DNA of 25,409 bases, taken from Bacillota bacterium. Lineage in GTDB: Bacteria > Bacillota > Sulfobacillia > Sulfobacillales > Sulfobacillaceae. The stretch covers positions 1 to 25,409 of the forward strand of contig JAMDDZ010000151.1 in assembly GCA_023488565.1 (NCBI GenBank), read 5' to 3'. A program made the position numbers and the translations under genes. Below, piece by piece: positions 8,500-15,968 of this stretch. The notes under the pieces were generated by a model. That model was not told where the DNA came from, ran no database searches, and worked only from the letters and a program-made list of their open reading frames with translations. The stretch's first letter is position 1; each line of letters begins with the position of its first letter.

Positions 8500-9476
8500 G
8501 ACAAAGCCTCGTTTCGCGCATGGTCAAGCCATTCGGCGACTAAAGTCCGGGCGTCTTGCTCGGTAGTAATTTTCGTGCATTGAGCGCGATAAGCTGCAGA
8601 GCCTGGGGTCCCCTTCAAATACCATGCCAACTGCTTGCGCATTTCTGCAATCCCCGTTGACTCCCCCTTGATTTCCACCATACGCTGCACATGCCATAAG
8701 GCCATCCCCGCTCTTTGTTCGGCACTGGGAGCAGGCAGAGGTTGGCCTGTTTGCAAAAAATAACTGATTCTCTGAAAAACCCAGGGATCGCCAAATGACG
8801 CACGCCCTATCATAACCCCATCAGCCCCCGTTTGTTCCAGCATGCGCAGCGCATCTTGAGGCGTCTCAACATCTCCATTGCCGACGACTGGAATGCTGAC
8901 ACGTTCTTTCACCCGTTTCACATATTGCCAGTTGGCCGGCCGCCTGTACTGATCCTCGCGCGTCCTGGCATGAAGAAAAATGGCCTGGGCTCCCACACGC
9001 TCAAATGCCTCCGCCAACTGCGGTGCGGTAATATGGTTGTCATCCCACCCAGCTCGCATCTTGACCGTAACCGGAATCTCGACCGACTGGACCACGGTCT
9101 GAACTACCCGGACCGCGCCGTCCATGTCATTTAACAGTGCGGAGCCGGCACCGTTTTTAACCACCTTAGGCACCGGACAGCCCATGTTAATGTCAATTAA
9201 GTGGGCACCCTGCTTGGCGGCCGCGATGGCCGCCTCAGCCATCGCATCAGGGTCTGCCCCTGCAATTTGAATCCCCACCGGGGATTCTCCGGGGTCGATT
9301 TCCATCAGCCAATAGCTTTTGGCGCTGTGATGCAACAAAGCATTAGCATTAACCATTTCGGTTATGCATAATGTCGCTCCTTGTTTTCGCGCCACGGCGC
9401 GAAACGCGCGGTTTGACACCCCCGCCATTGGAGCCAGCATCACTGGAGGGTCAATAGAGATGTTACCAATATCCAT
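8490..9476 (-). CDS. dusB: tRNA-dihydrouridine synthase, DusB type
   Basis: An FMN-dependent TIM-barrel enzyme that reduces uridines in the tRNA D-loop using NADPH. It has 328 residues. Visible motifs are VMLAPMAGVSNRAFR at the N-terminus, DINMGCPVPKVVKNGAGSAL with the catalytic acid Cys100, VKMRAGWDD, and NGDVETPQDAL and GVMIGRASFGDPW in the phosphate-binding end of the barrel. A helical C-terminal domain follows. ATG at 9476 is chosen because GGGGGAGG lies just upstream; the open frame begins six codons earlier at a TTG that overlaps this site. Its neighbours (HTH protein, greA, lysS) match the order seen in other Firmicutes. Confidence 0.94.
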   Translation of the reverse strand: MDIGNISIDPPVMLAPMAGVSNRAFRAVARKQGATLCITEMVNANALLHHSAKSYWLMEIDPGESPVGIQIAGADPDAMAEAAIAAAKQGAHLIDINMGCPVPKVVKNGAGSALLNDMDGAVRVVQTVVQSVEIPVTVKMRAGWDDNHITAPQLAEAFERVGAQAIFLHARTREDQYRRPANWQYVKRVKERVSIPVVGNGDVETPQDALRMLEQTGADGVMIGRASFGDPWVFQRISYFLQTGQPLPAPSAEQRAGMALWHVQRMVEIKGESTGIAEMRKQLAWYLKGTPGSAAYRAQCTKITTEQDARTLVAEWLDHARNEALSWN

Positions 9477-9512
9477 TGCGCCCACCTCCCCCAAAAAGTG
9501 TCCCTTATTTTA

Positions 9513-10595
9513 TCATACTTTTTCGCTAACTTCCTTTGGCCACTGCTCCTCCACTTGGCGTGCAGAATCCCGAGTGCCAGACTGTCCTCCATATCGTACC
9601 TGCTCATATAAATCCACGGGGAGCCCAACTTTGCCATACACCCGAAGAAACCACTGGCGCAATGTTTCCCCCCTTAAACGTGCATACGATGTATGCCGCA
9701 ATTTTTTCAGATGGCGTTGTACCTGATGGCGGACCGGAGGCAAGACCTGGTGTGGTCTAAATAGTTGGTAACCCTGGATCTCAGTCAGAGATTCGCGCAC
9801 AATGAAAGATTCTTGTTGGCCTTCGGGATCTTCGGTGTCCATGTGATGCAAAAGGCTCCACACAAGCCAAATTACCCCGATAACGACCAATACGGCCAAA
9901 ATACTCAATATAATAGTCTCTAGCGGACCCGCCTTATGAACAGCCTGGGACGGGTGGCCCAGGTTGTGCGGCAGGCGCGGAGAAATGTGGCGTTGGGGAA
10001 GATGAAGCGAGGGAATAAGACGCACTAGCCCCGCGGCTACCCGGCCTGCGGTATTTTCAATGAGCCACGCCCACGGTATCAACCAAAACAATATCGTCAT
10101 CAGCGCTGCCGCGATGAGCGATACCAATCCTACGAATCCCACCAAACTGTTTCGCAAGCGCCCCCCGTGTCCCGATAGGGGTAACTCAGAGGATGCATAA
10201 AATATGCCCAACACAAGTGCCACCCACACCAGCCACCACAAATCACGATCCCAAAATCCCTCGGCAGCGGCAAACAGCACAGCCCAGGTTACTGCTCGCT
10301 GCGGCGTATTCAGATGCGACAAAAGTCCCCAGAAGACCCCCAAAATCACAAGTCCTGCCGCCAGATCTGAGTGATAGATTTGGTAGCCCACAGCGCCTAA
10401 TATGGCCGCCATCCCTATAGGCACCATTAATGGCCATCGTCGCCACCGTTGAGCAATAAAGACCATAGTAACCAGTGCCATCAACATTGCAGGGCGGGGC
10501 AGGGACAGGTATACCAACCCCAATAGCCAAGCAAGATCCATAAGCCAGCTTGTCATTGCCACCAAACGGTGGTCATGGATGGCGTTGCTATCCAT
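9513..10595 (-). CDS. Polytopic membrane protein with DUF4129-like tail (TgpA-like, no transglutaminase core)
   Basis: The protein has 360 residues. Residues ~12-178 form about six or seven membrane segments. A ~45-residue polar linker is followed by another membrane segment (~226-249), then a cytoplasmic tail. The tail block RGETLRQWFLRVYGKVGL followed by DLYEQVRYGG resembles the DUF4129 motif (GETPREYA...RYG) found at the C-terminus of TgpA-type proteins. The usual extracytoplasmic transglutaminase domain between the last two membrane parts is absent. The start ATG overlaps the DUF58 stop by 8 bases with GAGGGGAG upstream; an earlier start at 10637 would overlap much more. It is the third gene of the moxR-DUF58 unit and probably its membrane partner. 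Confidence 0.65.
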   Translation of the reverse strand: MDSNAIHDHRLVAMTSWLMDLAWLLGLVYLSLPRPAMLMALVTMVFIAQRWRRWPLMVPIGMAAILGAVGYQIYHSDLAAGLVILGVFWGLLSHLNTPQRAVTWAVLFAAAEGFWDRDLWWLVWVALVLGIFYASSELPLSGHGGRLRNSLVGFVGLVSLIAAALMTILFWLIPWAWLIENTAGRVAAGLVRLIPSLHLPQRHISPRLPHNLGHPSQAVHKAGPLETIILSILAVLVVIGVIWLVWSLLHHMDTEDPEGQQESFIVRESLTEIQGYQLFRPHQVLPPVRHQVQRHLKKLRHTSYARLRGETLRQWFLRVYGKVGLPVDLYEQVRYGGQSGTRDSARQVEEQWPKEVSEKV

Positions 10596-11811
10596 GGGCC
10601 AGTCTCCCCTCACGCCAATGAAAAATATCCGCGGCAAATTGGTCCGCCCGCGCCTCCAAATCCCCGTTCGTGATCACCACAATACGTATGCCACGAGCCC
10701 TCCATGACCTAAGCAAAGGTTCCACTGTTGGCTCCCATCTAGCGCAGACCAATATCACCACGGACGCGGTGGTCACACGCCGCGACATCTCGGTCATGCG
10801 ATCCGCCAACAGTTGGTGGATCGCCCCTGATGGCTGCAGCCAACTTAACGCAGTCAAATATTCCGCCAATACTGGCTGACCGGTGGCCGGTTGGTGACAA
10901 TATCCATACGGATAGCCAGGCAAGGATCCACTCATGGTCAATCCCACCTCGATTCCGGCGGTAACGCTGGCCTCGACCACCGAAGCCGCCAAACTAATAA
11001 GATCCTCCAGACGGTCAACATCAATTCCCATCCAATGTTCGGCATGCGTCATAGGATGTACCACCAATTCGATTCGTCGATCTTGCACAGTTTGCAATTC
11101 TTTCACCATTAATCGCCCAGCACGGGCGGACGCATAGGGATGCAGCCGCCGCACAGGATCGCCCACAACATACGGCCTAATACCCACAATGCGATAGGGA
11201 TCCGGTATGTCCCAAATTTTACCGCGTATCTCACCTTCCATCAGTTGGTGCGTAACAAACTGCCGGTTCAAGGCGAACCGTTTGGGCCACACGGTAATGT
11301 AGATGCGCTCTGGCATGTCCCGATAGAGACGGGTAAACCCGAACGCGTCACTAAACCAGATTGACGCAGGCCCCAGCATCCACCGTCCGCGTGCTCTCCC
11401 GGTTAAAAGATATTGCACCCTCACCCGCTGGCGGGCTCCTACATGGACTTGTCCCGATATCACCTGACGGTGTGCCGGAGCATTGGCCACGACTTTCCCA
11501 GGCCCCCGAACATCGACCGCTTCGGGCAGGCTATTTTCCCACGACACGTGGGCGATAGGCCAGGGCATGCGATTTTCGAACACGATTTCTGCAAAGACGG
11601 TTTGTCCGATTTCAATAATACGTTGGGAAACCTGGTGATCCAGCGCAATATCAGTGAGGGTGCGTCCTGCCATCCATTCTGCAATTCCGGTAATTACCAA
11701 AAGGAAAAACGCCACTACGAGCATTAGCGGACGGTGAAACAATATGGCGGCCAGCGCAATGACTGTTGCTAAAACCACTAGACCGGAGTTTCGCCACAGT
11801 TGGGTTATCAC
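10588..11811 (-). CDS. DUF58 / von Willebrand-like protein, MoxR partner
   Basis: The protein has 407 residues. Two membrane segments lie at ~9-44, followed by a beta-rich region containing DAFGFTRLYR (the DPFGL-type motif), then the DUF58 signature: RPYVVGDPVRRLHPYASAR at ~212-230, where most members read YxxGDxxRxIxWxxSAR. The C-terminal part has a vWA-like fold; VVILVCARWEP and IRIVVITNG are its strands. DUF58 proteins are regularly encoded with MoxR ATPases and are thought to act with them in assembly or stress complexes. The start is GTG in a GTGA overlap with the moxR stop, and the end overlaps the next gene by 8 bases, so all three should be made together. Confidence 0.88.
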   Translation of the reverse strand: MITQLWRNSGLVVLATVIALAAILFHRPLMLVVAFFLLVITGIAEWMAGRTLTDIALDHQVSQRIIEIGQTVFAEIVFENRMPWPIAHVSWENSLPEAVDVRGPGKVVANAPAHRQVISGQVHVGARQRVRVQYLLTGRARGRWMLGPASIWFSDAFGFTRLYRDMPERIYITVWPKRFALNRQFVTHQLMEGEIRGKIWDIPDPYRIVGIRPYVVGDPVRRLHPYASARAGRLMVKELQTVQDRRIELVVHPMTHAEHWMGIDVDRLEDLISLAASVVEASVTAGIEVGLTMSGSLPGYPYGYCHQPATGQPVLAEYLTALSWLQPSGAIHQLLADRMTEMSRRVTTASVVILVCARWEPTVEPLLRSWRARGIRIVVITNGDLEARADQFAADIFHWREGRLAHG

Positions 11812-12773
11812 TGGACATCCTCGACTGGCACCGGCACCGTGTGTAATAAAGACCTGACTATCTCAGCGCTAGTGCTGCCACTGACTGAAGCCTCTACCCC
11901 CATCACCATTCGGTGAGCCAAAAGTGGTACTGCCAATGCCTGGACATCATCCGGCGTGACAAAGTCACGACCTGCCACATAAGCCTGTGCGCGCACCGCT
12001 CTGGCAAATTGCACCGCCGCCCGAGGTGACGCTCCCAGTCGAATCATGGGATGTTGCCGTGTAGCACGAACCACATCGACCAGGTAAGTCAATACAGTAT
12101 CATCCAAACGAACCTCAGCAACGTCCTTCATCATCTGGGTGACCTGTTCTGGATTCCAAACCGCAACAATGTCCTTAACCTCATCGGTGTGGCTAAACCT
12201 CCGCACTATTTCCCGTTCATCCTGCAGATCCGGATATCCTAGTCCAAACGACAACAAAAACCGATCCATTTGTGCCTCAGGCAAAGGAAAAGTGCCCTCC
12301 ATCTCGATGGGGTTTTGCGTTGCCAGTACAATAAAAGGTGTCGGAACGGGATGGCTTTGCCCGCTATCAGTCACTTGGCGCTCCTCCATAGCTTCCAGCA
12401 GTGCCGCCTGGGTGCGTGGTGTGGCGCGATTAATTTCGTCAAATAAAATGACATGGTGGAAAATAGGGCCAGGCCTAAAGCTTAACTGCCCGGATTGCGG
12501 TTCGTAAATTAGGCCTCCGGTGACGTCGCTGGGCAACAAATCTGGTGTTCCTTGAATTCGGGCAAAAGACATACCGATGAGTCCGGCGAGAACCCGAGCT
12601 AATCGAGTTTTAGCCACCCCCGGCACATCGTTCAACAACAGGTGCCCACCCGCCAGCAACGCCACTAAAGCTAATTTAATTTGTTCCCGCTTCCCGGCTA
12701 CAAAACGTTCGGCTTCGTTAATCAGACGTTCCAAAGAATTCCGTTCTTGGGATCCCGAGGATACATTATCCAC
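11808..12773 (-). CDS. MoxR-family AAA+ ATPase
   Basis: The protein has 321 residues. Walker A is NDVPGVAKTR (~48-57), Walker B is VILFDEINRA (~108-117), and sensor 1 is ATQNPIEMEGTFPLPEAQMDRF. Both the order and the MDRF arginine region match the MoxR/RavA AAA_3 group. The C-terminal lid domain is present (GASPRAAVQFARAVRAQAYVAG). MoxR proteins are ATP-driven chaperone-like factors that act with vWA proteins, here the DUF58 protein. The start is GTG with GAGGAG upstream. The 46-base gap to the preceding gene contains no clear promoter, so the unknown protein at 12820-14115 may be in the same transcript. Confidence 0.93.
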   Translation of the reverse strand: MDNVSSGSQERNSLERLINEAERFVAGKREQIKLALVALLAGGHLLLNDVPGVAKTRLARVLAGLIGMSFARIQGTPDLLPSDVTGGLIYEPQSGQLSFRPGPIFHHVILFDEINRATPRTQAALLEAMEERQVTDSGQSHPVPTPFIVLATQNPIEMEGTFPLPEAQMDRFLLSFGLGYPDLQDEREIVRRFSHTDEVKDIVAVWNPEQVTQMMKDVAEVRLDDTVLTYLVDVVRATRQHPMIRLGASPRAAVQFARAVRAQAYVAGRDFVTPDDVQALAVPLLAHRMVMGVEASVSGSTSAEIVRSLLHTVPVPVEDVQ

Positions 12774-12819
12774 TTTGGCCTCTCCTCTTTTGTATTTGTA
12801 TTAGGTTAACATAATCCTG

Positions 12820-14115
12820 TCATGACAATTTCAAAGATACTTTGGCTACAATTTCTGGAGCTATCGGACCCCACTGCCATCCAGTCCAGTTCGTTGTCTT
12901 TAAATCTGGAAAGCAGTCGCCAGCAACATTGCGGTATGCATCGGCAACCATTAAGGCACGACCCGGGTTCGCCTTTAACACCGGTATCCATGCGGTAGCA
13001 CTTGCTGGCGACAGGAAAAGTTTCAGCCATGCCACCACCTCATTGGGATCGCCCCCTTCTATCCAAAGCCAAGCATCCGCATAAGCCAAGGCCAAGTCTG
13101 CGGCTACGCGCCATTTCAAAAACGCGGACACTGCCTGGCCTAGTAGACTGGTATTCGCCAAAGCGGTATAGAGCCATAGCAATTGCGATTCAAACTGGGT
13201 CGGTTCAGCCAGTGCCCAAGTCAAAGCACTCACCGATTGCGTTTTTTGATGCCACCAATTTATCGTCAAACTGCTCAACAACGCGGAGTAGGCGCCTGGC
13301 CCATAATAAATCGTACCACTATCTAAATCGTTCCATCGCACAAAACTCTGGTTTTTTAATGGGTGGGTAATCAGGATCCGAGCGTTATCAAACAGGCCCA
13401 GTTTGTGAGCAACTACCGTCAAGATCGACTCGTTAAGCGGGAACAACGGCTGCCCGGGCACTTGATGCTGTTTCCGTTGGCGATGCCAACCGCCTGCATC
13501 AACGTGAGCGCTTCCTATCCATGGTATCGTCGCCAACGTACCCGAGGCACCCGCTGAGTAGTGTTGGACGTAACGGTGAATAGATGCTTTTGCCTGGTCC
13601 GCAGTTACTGTCCATCGCACATGGTCACTGCCGGGAGGTGACGATATCCGACTTAGTAACCCTAATACTCCCTTCGCCTCTTGGGTTAATTCAGTTTTCG
13701 CCCAGTAATCCCCACCACCAGCATCTTTTATTGCATCGAGCCAACGCGGCAGCTCTTGCAGAGCCCGTTCCAGACGACGGTAATCACCCAAAAGGCTTAG
13801 GACCGACAAGCCGTACCGTACATGAGAAAGCGGGGCCGCCGGCCGACGCCAGACTTCACCCCGCAAGCGGCCGACAGCAAAGCGTGCATATCGCCCCCAG
13901 CTAATGACCTCAGGGTCTTCAATCCGGGTTGCTTCCTCTGCCAGCAACAGCCATTCGTGAATCTCCCGCAAAAAAGCGGTCTCAGACCATTCCGGCCACC
14001 AAATGTCGCCGGGTACCTGCCCCCACCACAGGGTTGACGCCGGATACCTCTGCCTTAACAGTAGCCAGTAGGCATGCTTTATACGACTTTTGTCGGACCC
14101 CAATGCTTGACTCAT
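12820..14115 (-). CDS. Unrecognised 431-residue helical protein
   Basis: I do not recognise the gene with confidence. The protein is soluble, rich in Trp and Ala, mostly helical, and has no signal peptide or membrane segment. Two stretches recall the helical scaffold of DUF885 proteins: a mid-N-terminal region (LERALQELPRWLDAIKDAG) and a C-terminal one (ADLALAYADAWLWIEGGDPNEVVAWL followed by a PGRAL segment). The HExxH and EGWA-type metal-site motifs of that family are missing, so if related it would be catalytically changed. Such weak likeness could be chance. ATG at 14115 is favoured by GGGGGTGG six bases upstream; another ATG lies two codons earlier. It sits between coaX and moxR on the same strand. 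Confidence 0.7.
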   Translation of the reverse strand: MSQALGSDKSRIKHAYWLLLRQRYPASTLWWGQVPGDIWWPEWSETAFLREIHEWLLLAEEATRIEDPEVISWGRYARFAVGRLRGEVWRRPAAPLSHVRYGLSVLSLLGDYRRLERALQELPRWLDAIKDAGGGDYWAKTELTQEAKGVLGLLSRISSPPGSDHVRWTVTADQAKASIHRYVQHYSAGASGTLATIPWIGSAHVDAGGWHRQRKQHQVPGQPLFPLNESILTVVAHKLGLFDNARILITHPLKNQSFVRWNDLDSGTIYYGPGAYSALLSSLTINWWHQKTQSVSALTWALAEPTQFESQLLWLYTALANTSLLGQAVSAFLKWRVAADLALAYADAWLWIEGGDPNEVVAWLKLFLSPASATAWIPVLKANPGRALMVADAYRNVAGDCFPDLKTTNWTGWQWGPIAPEIVAKVSLKLS

Positions 14116-14196
14116 CCGCATCCACCCCCATTTATCCTATGCAGTGATGAACTAAGGGTTAGAACAGCCGTCTACCAAAGGGTCCCCGTGCTAGAA

Positions 14197-14973
14197 TTAG
14201 GAAAGGCTGTGGCTATCTGCCCACATCGCTGCATACCGCAGGCCCTCCAACGTGAGCATAGGTTCTAATTGAGCCGCGAATTTTAAATGGGGCTGCACCC
14301 GGCGAGCCCAACCCCCAGTTAATACCACTGGGGTTTGACGTCCAAGCATTTGCCAGGTCCGAAACACGAGTTCGTTTACCATTCCCACAAATCCATGACC
14401 CACGCCTACGGCAATGGCCTGTTGAGTGGATTGTCCGATCAATAGTTCCGGAATATTAGGAGGAATCAAGGGCAATCGGGCAGTGCCTTGCGCCAACGCG
14501 TTGGCCAAAAAATGGGGGCCGGGCGCAATGCTGCCGCCCAAAAACACGCCCGGCAACGCCACCGCATCAATGGTAGCGGTTGTCCCCATATCCACCACCA
14601 CGACATTGTCCTGAATCTTATGCCATGCGGCCAGGGCATTGATAAACCGATCCGCCCCTAAACTCTCCGGTGGTTTATAGGCCACCTCTAACCCGTATCC
14701 GGGTGGGACAATTTCCAATGGAGCACGATATGACAACGTTTCTGCTACCCGCGTGAAAGCAGGAGTCAATAGAGGAACCACGGACGCAATGACCGTTTGA
14801 TCCACCAATCCTACACCGGCCTCTTCCAAAAATCCGCGCAAGGACAACCGATATTCATCTGCTGTACGTTTTATGTCTGTCGACATGCGCCATTCATGCT
14901 GCCAATCGTCGTCTTGGTATAATCCAATTTTTATATGAGTATTCCCGATGTCGATGGCCAACAGGTGCTTCAA
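14197..14973 (-). CDS. coaX: Type III pantothenate kinase
   Basis: It phosphorylates pantothenate with ATP, the first step of coenzyme A synthesis, and belongs to the ASKHA fold. From the TTG at 14973 it has 258 residues, normal for CoaX. Motifs are LLAIDIGNTHIKIG at the N-terminus (phosphate 1), GADRFINALAAWH, VVVDMGTTATIDAV (phosphate 2) and FLGGSIAPGPHF. The start was chosen because AAGGGGG lies 7 bases upstream and MKHLLAIDIGNT matches family starts; a TTG one codon earlier and another at 14994 are possible. In many clostridia coaX sits between birA and dusB. Here it is separated from both, although all remain on the same strand. Confidence 0.93.
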   Translation of the reverse strand: MKHLLAIDIGNTHIKIGLYQDDDWQHEWRMSTDIKRTADEYRLSLRGFLEEAGVGLVDQTVIASVVPLLTPAFTRVAETLSYRAPLEIVPPGYGLEVAYKPPESLGADRFINALAAWHKIQDNVVVVDMGTTATIDAVALPGVFLGGSIAPGPHFLANALAQGTARLPLIPPNIPELLIGQSTQQAIAVGVGHGFVGMVNELVFRTWQMLGRQTPVVLTGGWARRVQPHLKFAAQLEPMLTLEGLRYAAMWADSHSLS

Positions 14974-15269
14974 CAAATATCCCCCTTGTACCAACCAGAT
15001 ATGCCACGTTGCATGTTCCTACAATGTAGCACAAACAGAGGATTTGAACACAGAATTGCAAGCCATGATCCGCGACCGATGTGCTCCAAAACTGGGATAC
15101 AGACGGAATTTCAGTTTTGCCGGATTTAGTCTCCGCATGCTACCGTTGGAAGTAAACAATGCGGTTATTACAACCACATCCCATTAATTGGCATAATAAA
15201 TACGCAGCATGTCGGAGCGTGATTTTGGGGACAGTGAAATGGATATATTTTTCTTGAGGAGGCTGTATT
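14974..15269. other. Divergent intergenic region between coaX and the peroxiredoxin gene
   Basis: This is 296 bases with no credible gene. It must hold promoters for the peroxiredoxin and possibly for coaX. A weak candidate for the peroxiredoxin is TTACAA at 15168 with CATAAT at 15192, 18 bases apart. A TATATT at 15244 is too close to the ribosome binding site to be used. It also contains the inverted repeat listed separately. I see no PerR-like operator. Confidence 0.4.
15087..15119. repeat. 8-bp perfect inverted repeat in the peroxiredoxin upstream region
   Basis: CAAAACTG at 15087-15094 is matched by CAGTTTTG at 15112-15119, with a 17-base centre. Inner G-T, G-T, A-T and T-A pairs extend it to about 12 pairs as RNA. 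It could be an operator half-site pair, a weak hairpin or chance. Confidence 0.4.
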
Positions 15270-15920
15270 ATGTCAGAAGACGCCGTACGATCCTTACCCC
15301 GGATTAATGAACCAGCGCCGGACTTTACCGCAGATACCACCCATGGCCCCCTGACCTTATCAAAATTGCGGGGGAAATGGGTCATGTTCTTTTCCCATCC
15401 TGCAGATTTTACGCCAGTATGCACTACCGAGTTTGTTGCCTTTGCCGAATCCATTAAGGAGTTTGAAAAGCGCAATGTGCAGCTAATAGGATTGTCCGTC
15501 GACTCGGTTCCGGCCCATTTAGCATGGATCAATGCCATCAACCAGGAACTTGGGGTACATATCCCATTCCCCATTATTGCCGATTTAAAGATGGAAGTCG
15601 CTCAGCTGTATGGCATGATTCATCCTGGTGACAGCACCACAGCGGCAGTCCGTAGTGTGTTCTTTATTGATGATCAAGGAATTATTCGCGCAATGATCTA
15701 CTATCCCTTGTCGCTCGGCCGCAGCGTAACCGAGTTATTGCGGGTGATTGACGGGTTGCAGTTTACCTCACGGGAAAAACTGCCGACGCCAGCGAACTGG
15801 GAACCCGGCAAACCTGCAGTATATCCCGCCCCCAGCACCCAAGCAGCTTTAGAAGAACGCTTGGAGGAAGATGGCGGCAAACCTAATCTCAAGGCTTGGT
15901 GGCTTAAGACAACACCATAA
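15270..15920 (+). CDS. Peroxiredoxin, Prx6/1-Cys type
   Basis: A thiol peroxidase that reduces hydrogen peroxide and organic peroxides. It has 216 residues. The thioredoxin fold carries the active-site motif HPADFTPVCTTEF with peroxidatic Cys51. Arg residues and the C-terminal arm (YPAPSTQAALEERL, with LPTPANWEPGKP before it) match the Prx6 class. No second cysteine exists in the protein, so the archaeal-type resolving cysteines are missing and an outside thiol must reduce it. GAGGAGG precedes the ATG. It stands alone: divergent from coaX and convergent with the propeller gene, with a shared strong hairpin at its 3' end. A protective role fits an iron-rich oxidising habitat, but that is inference. 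Confidence 0.95.
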   Translation: MSEDAVRSLPRINEPAPDFTADTTHGPLTLSKLRGKWVMFFSHPADFTPVCTTEFVAFAESIKEFEKRNVQLIGLSVDSVPAHLAWINAINQELGVHIPFPIIADLKMEVAQLYGMIHPGDSTTAAVRSVFFIDDQGIIRAMIYYPLSLGRSVTELLRVIDGLQFTSREKLPTPANWEPGKPAVYPAPSTQAALEERLEEDGGKPNLKAWWLKTTP

Positions 15921-15955
15921 GAAGTGGGCCAGCGCCTCACTTCTTATGGTGTTGT
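15909..15955. terminator. Long hairpin between convergent genes, probable bidirectional terminator
   Basis: A perfect 17-bp stem: CAACACCATAAGAAGTG at 15910-15926 pairs with 15938-15954 around an 11-base loop, and A15909-T15955 extends it. The peroxiredoxin stop codon (15918-15920) lies inside the left arm. T-runs on both sides are weak (TTGTTGG on plus), so efficiency is uncertain. It sits between convergent genes, the propeller gene ending at 15969. Confidence 0.75.
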
Positions 15956-15968
15956 TGGTCCCTCCGGA

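Noticed and set aside
15244..15249. TATATT as -10 of the peroxiredoxin gene
   Set aside because: The transcript would begin at or inside the ribosome binding site, and no -35 is present.
15140..15574. 144-codon open frame antisense to the peroxiredoxin
   Set aside because: No family resemblance; it is the mirror of a well-conserved coding frame.
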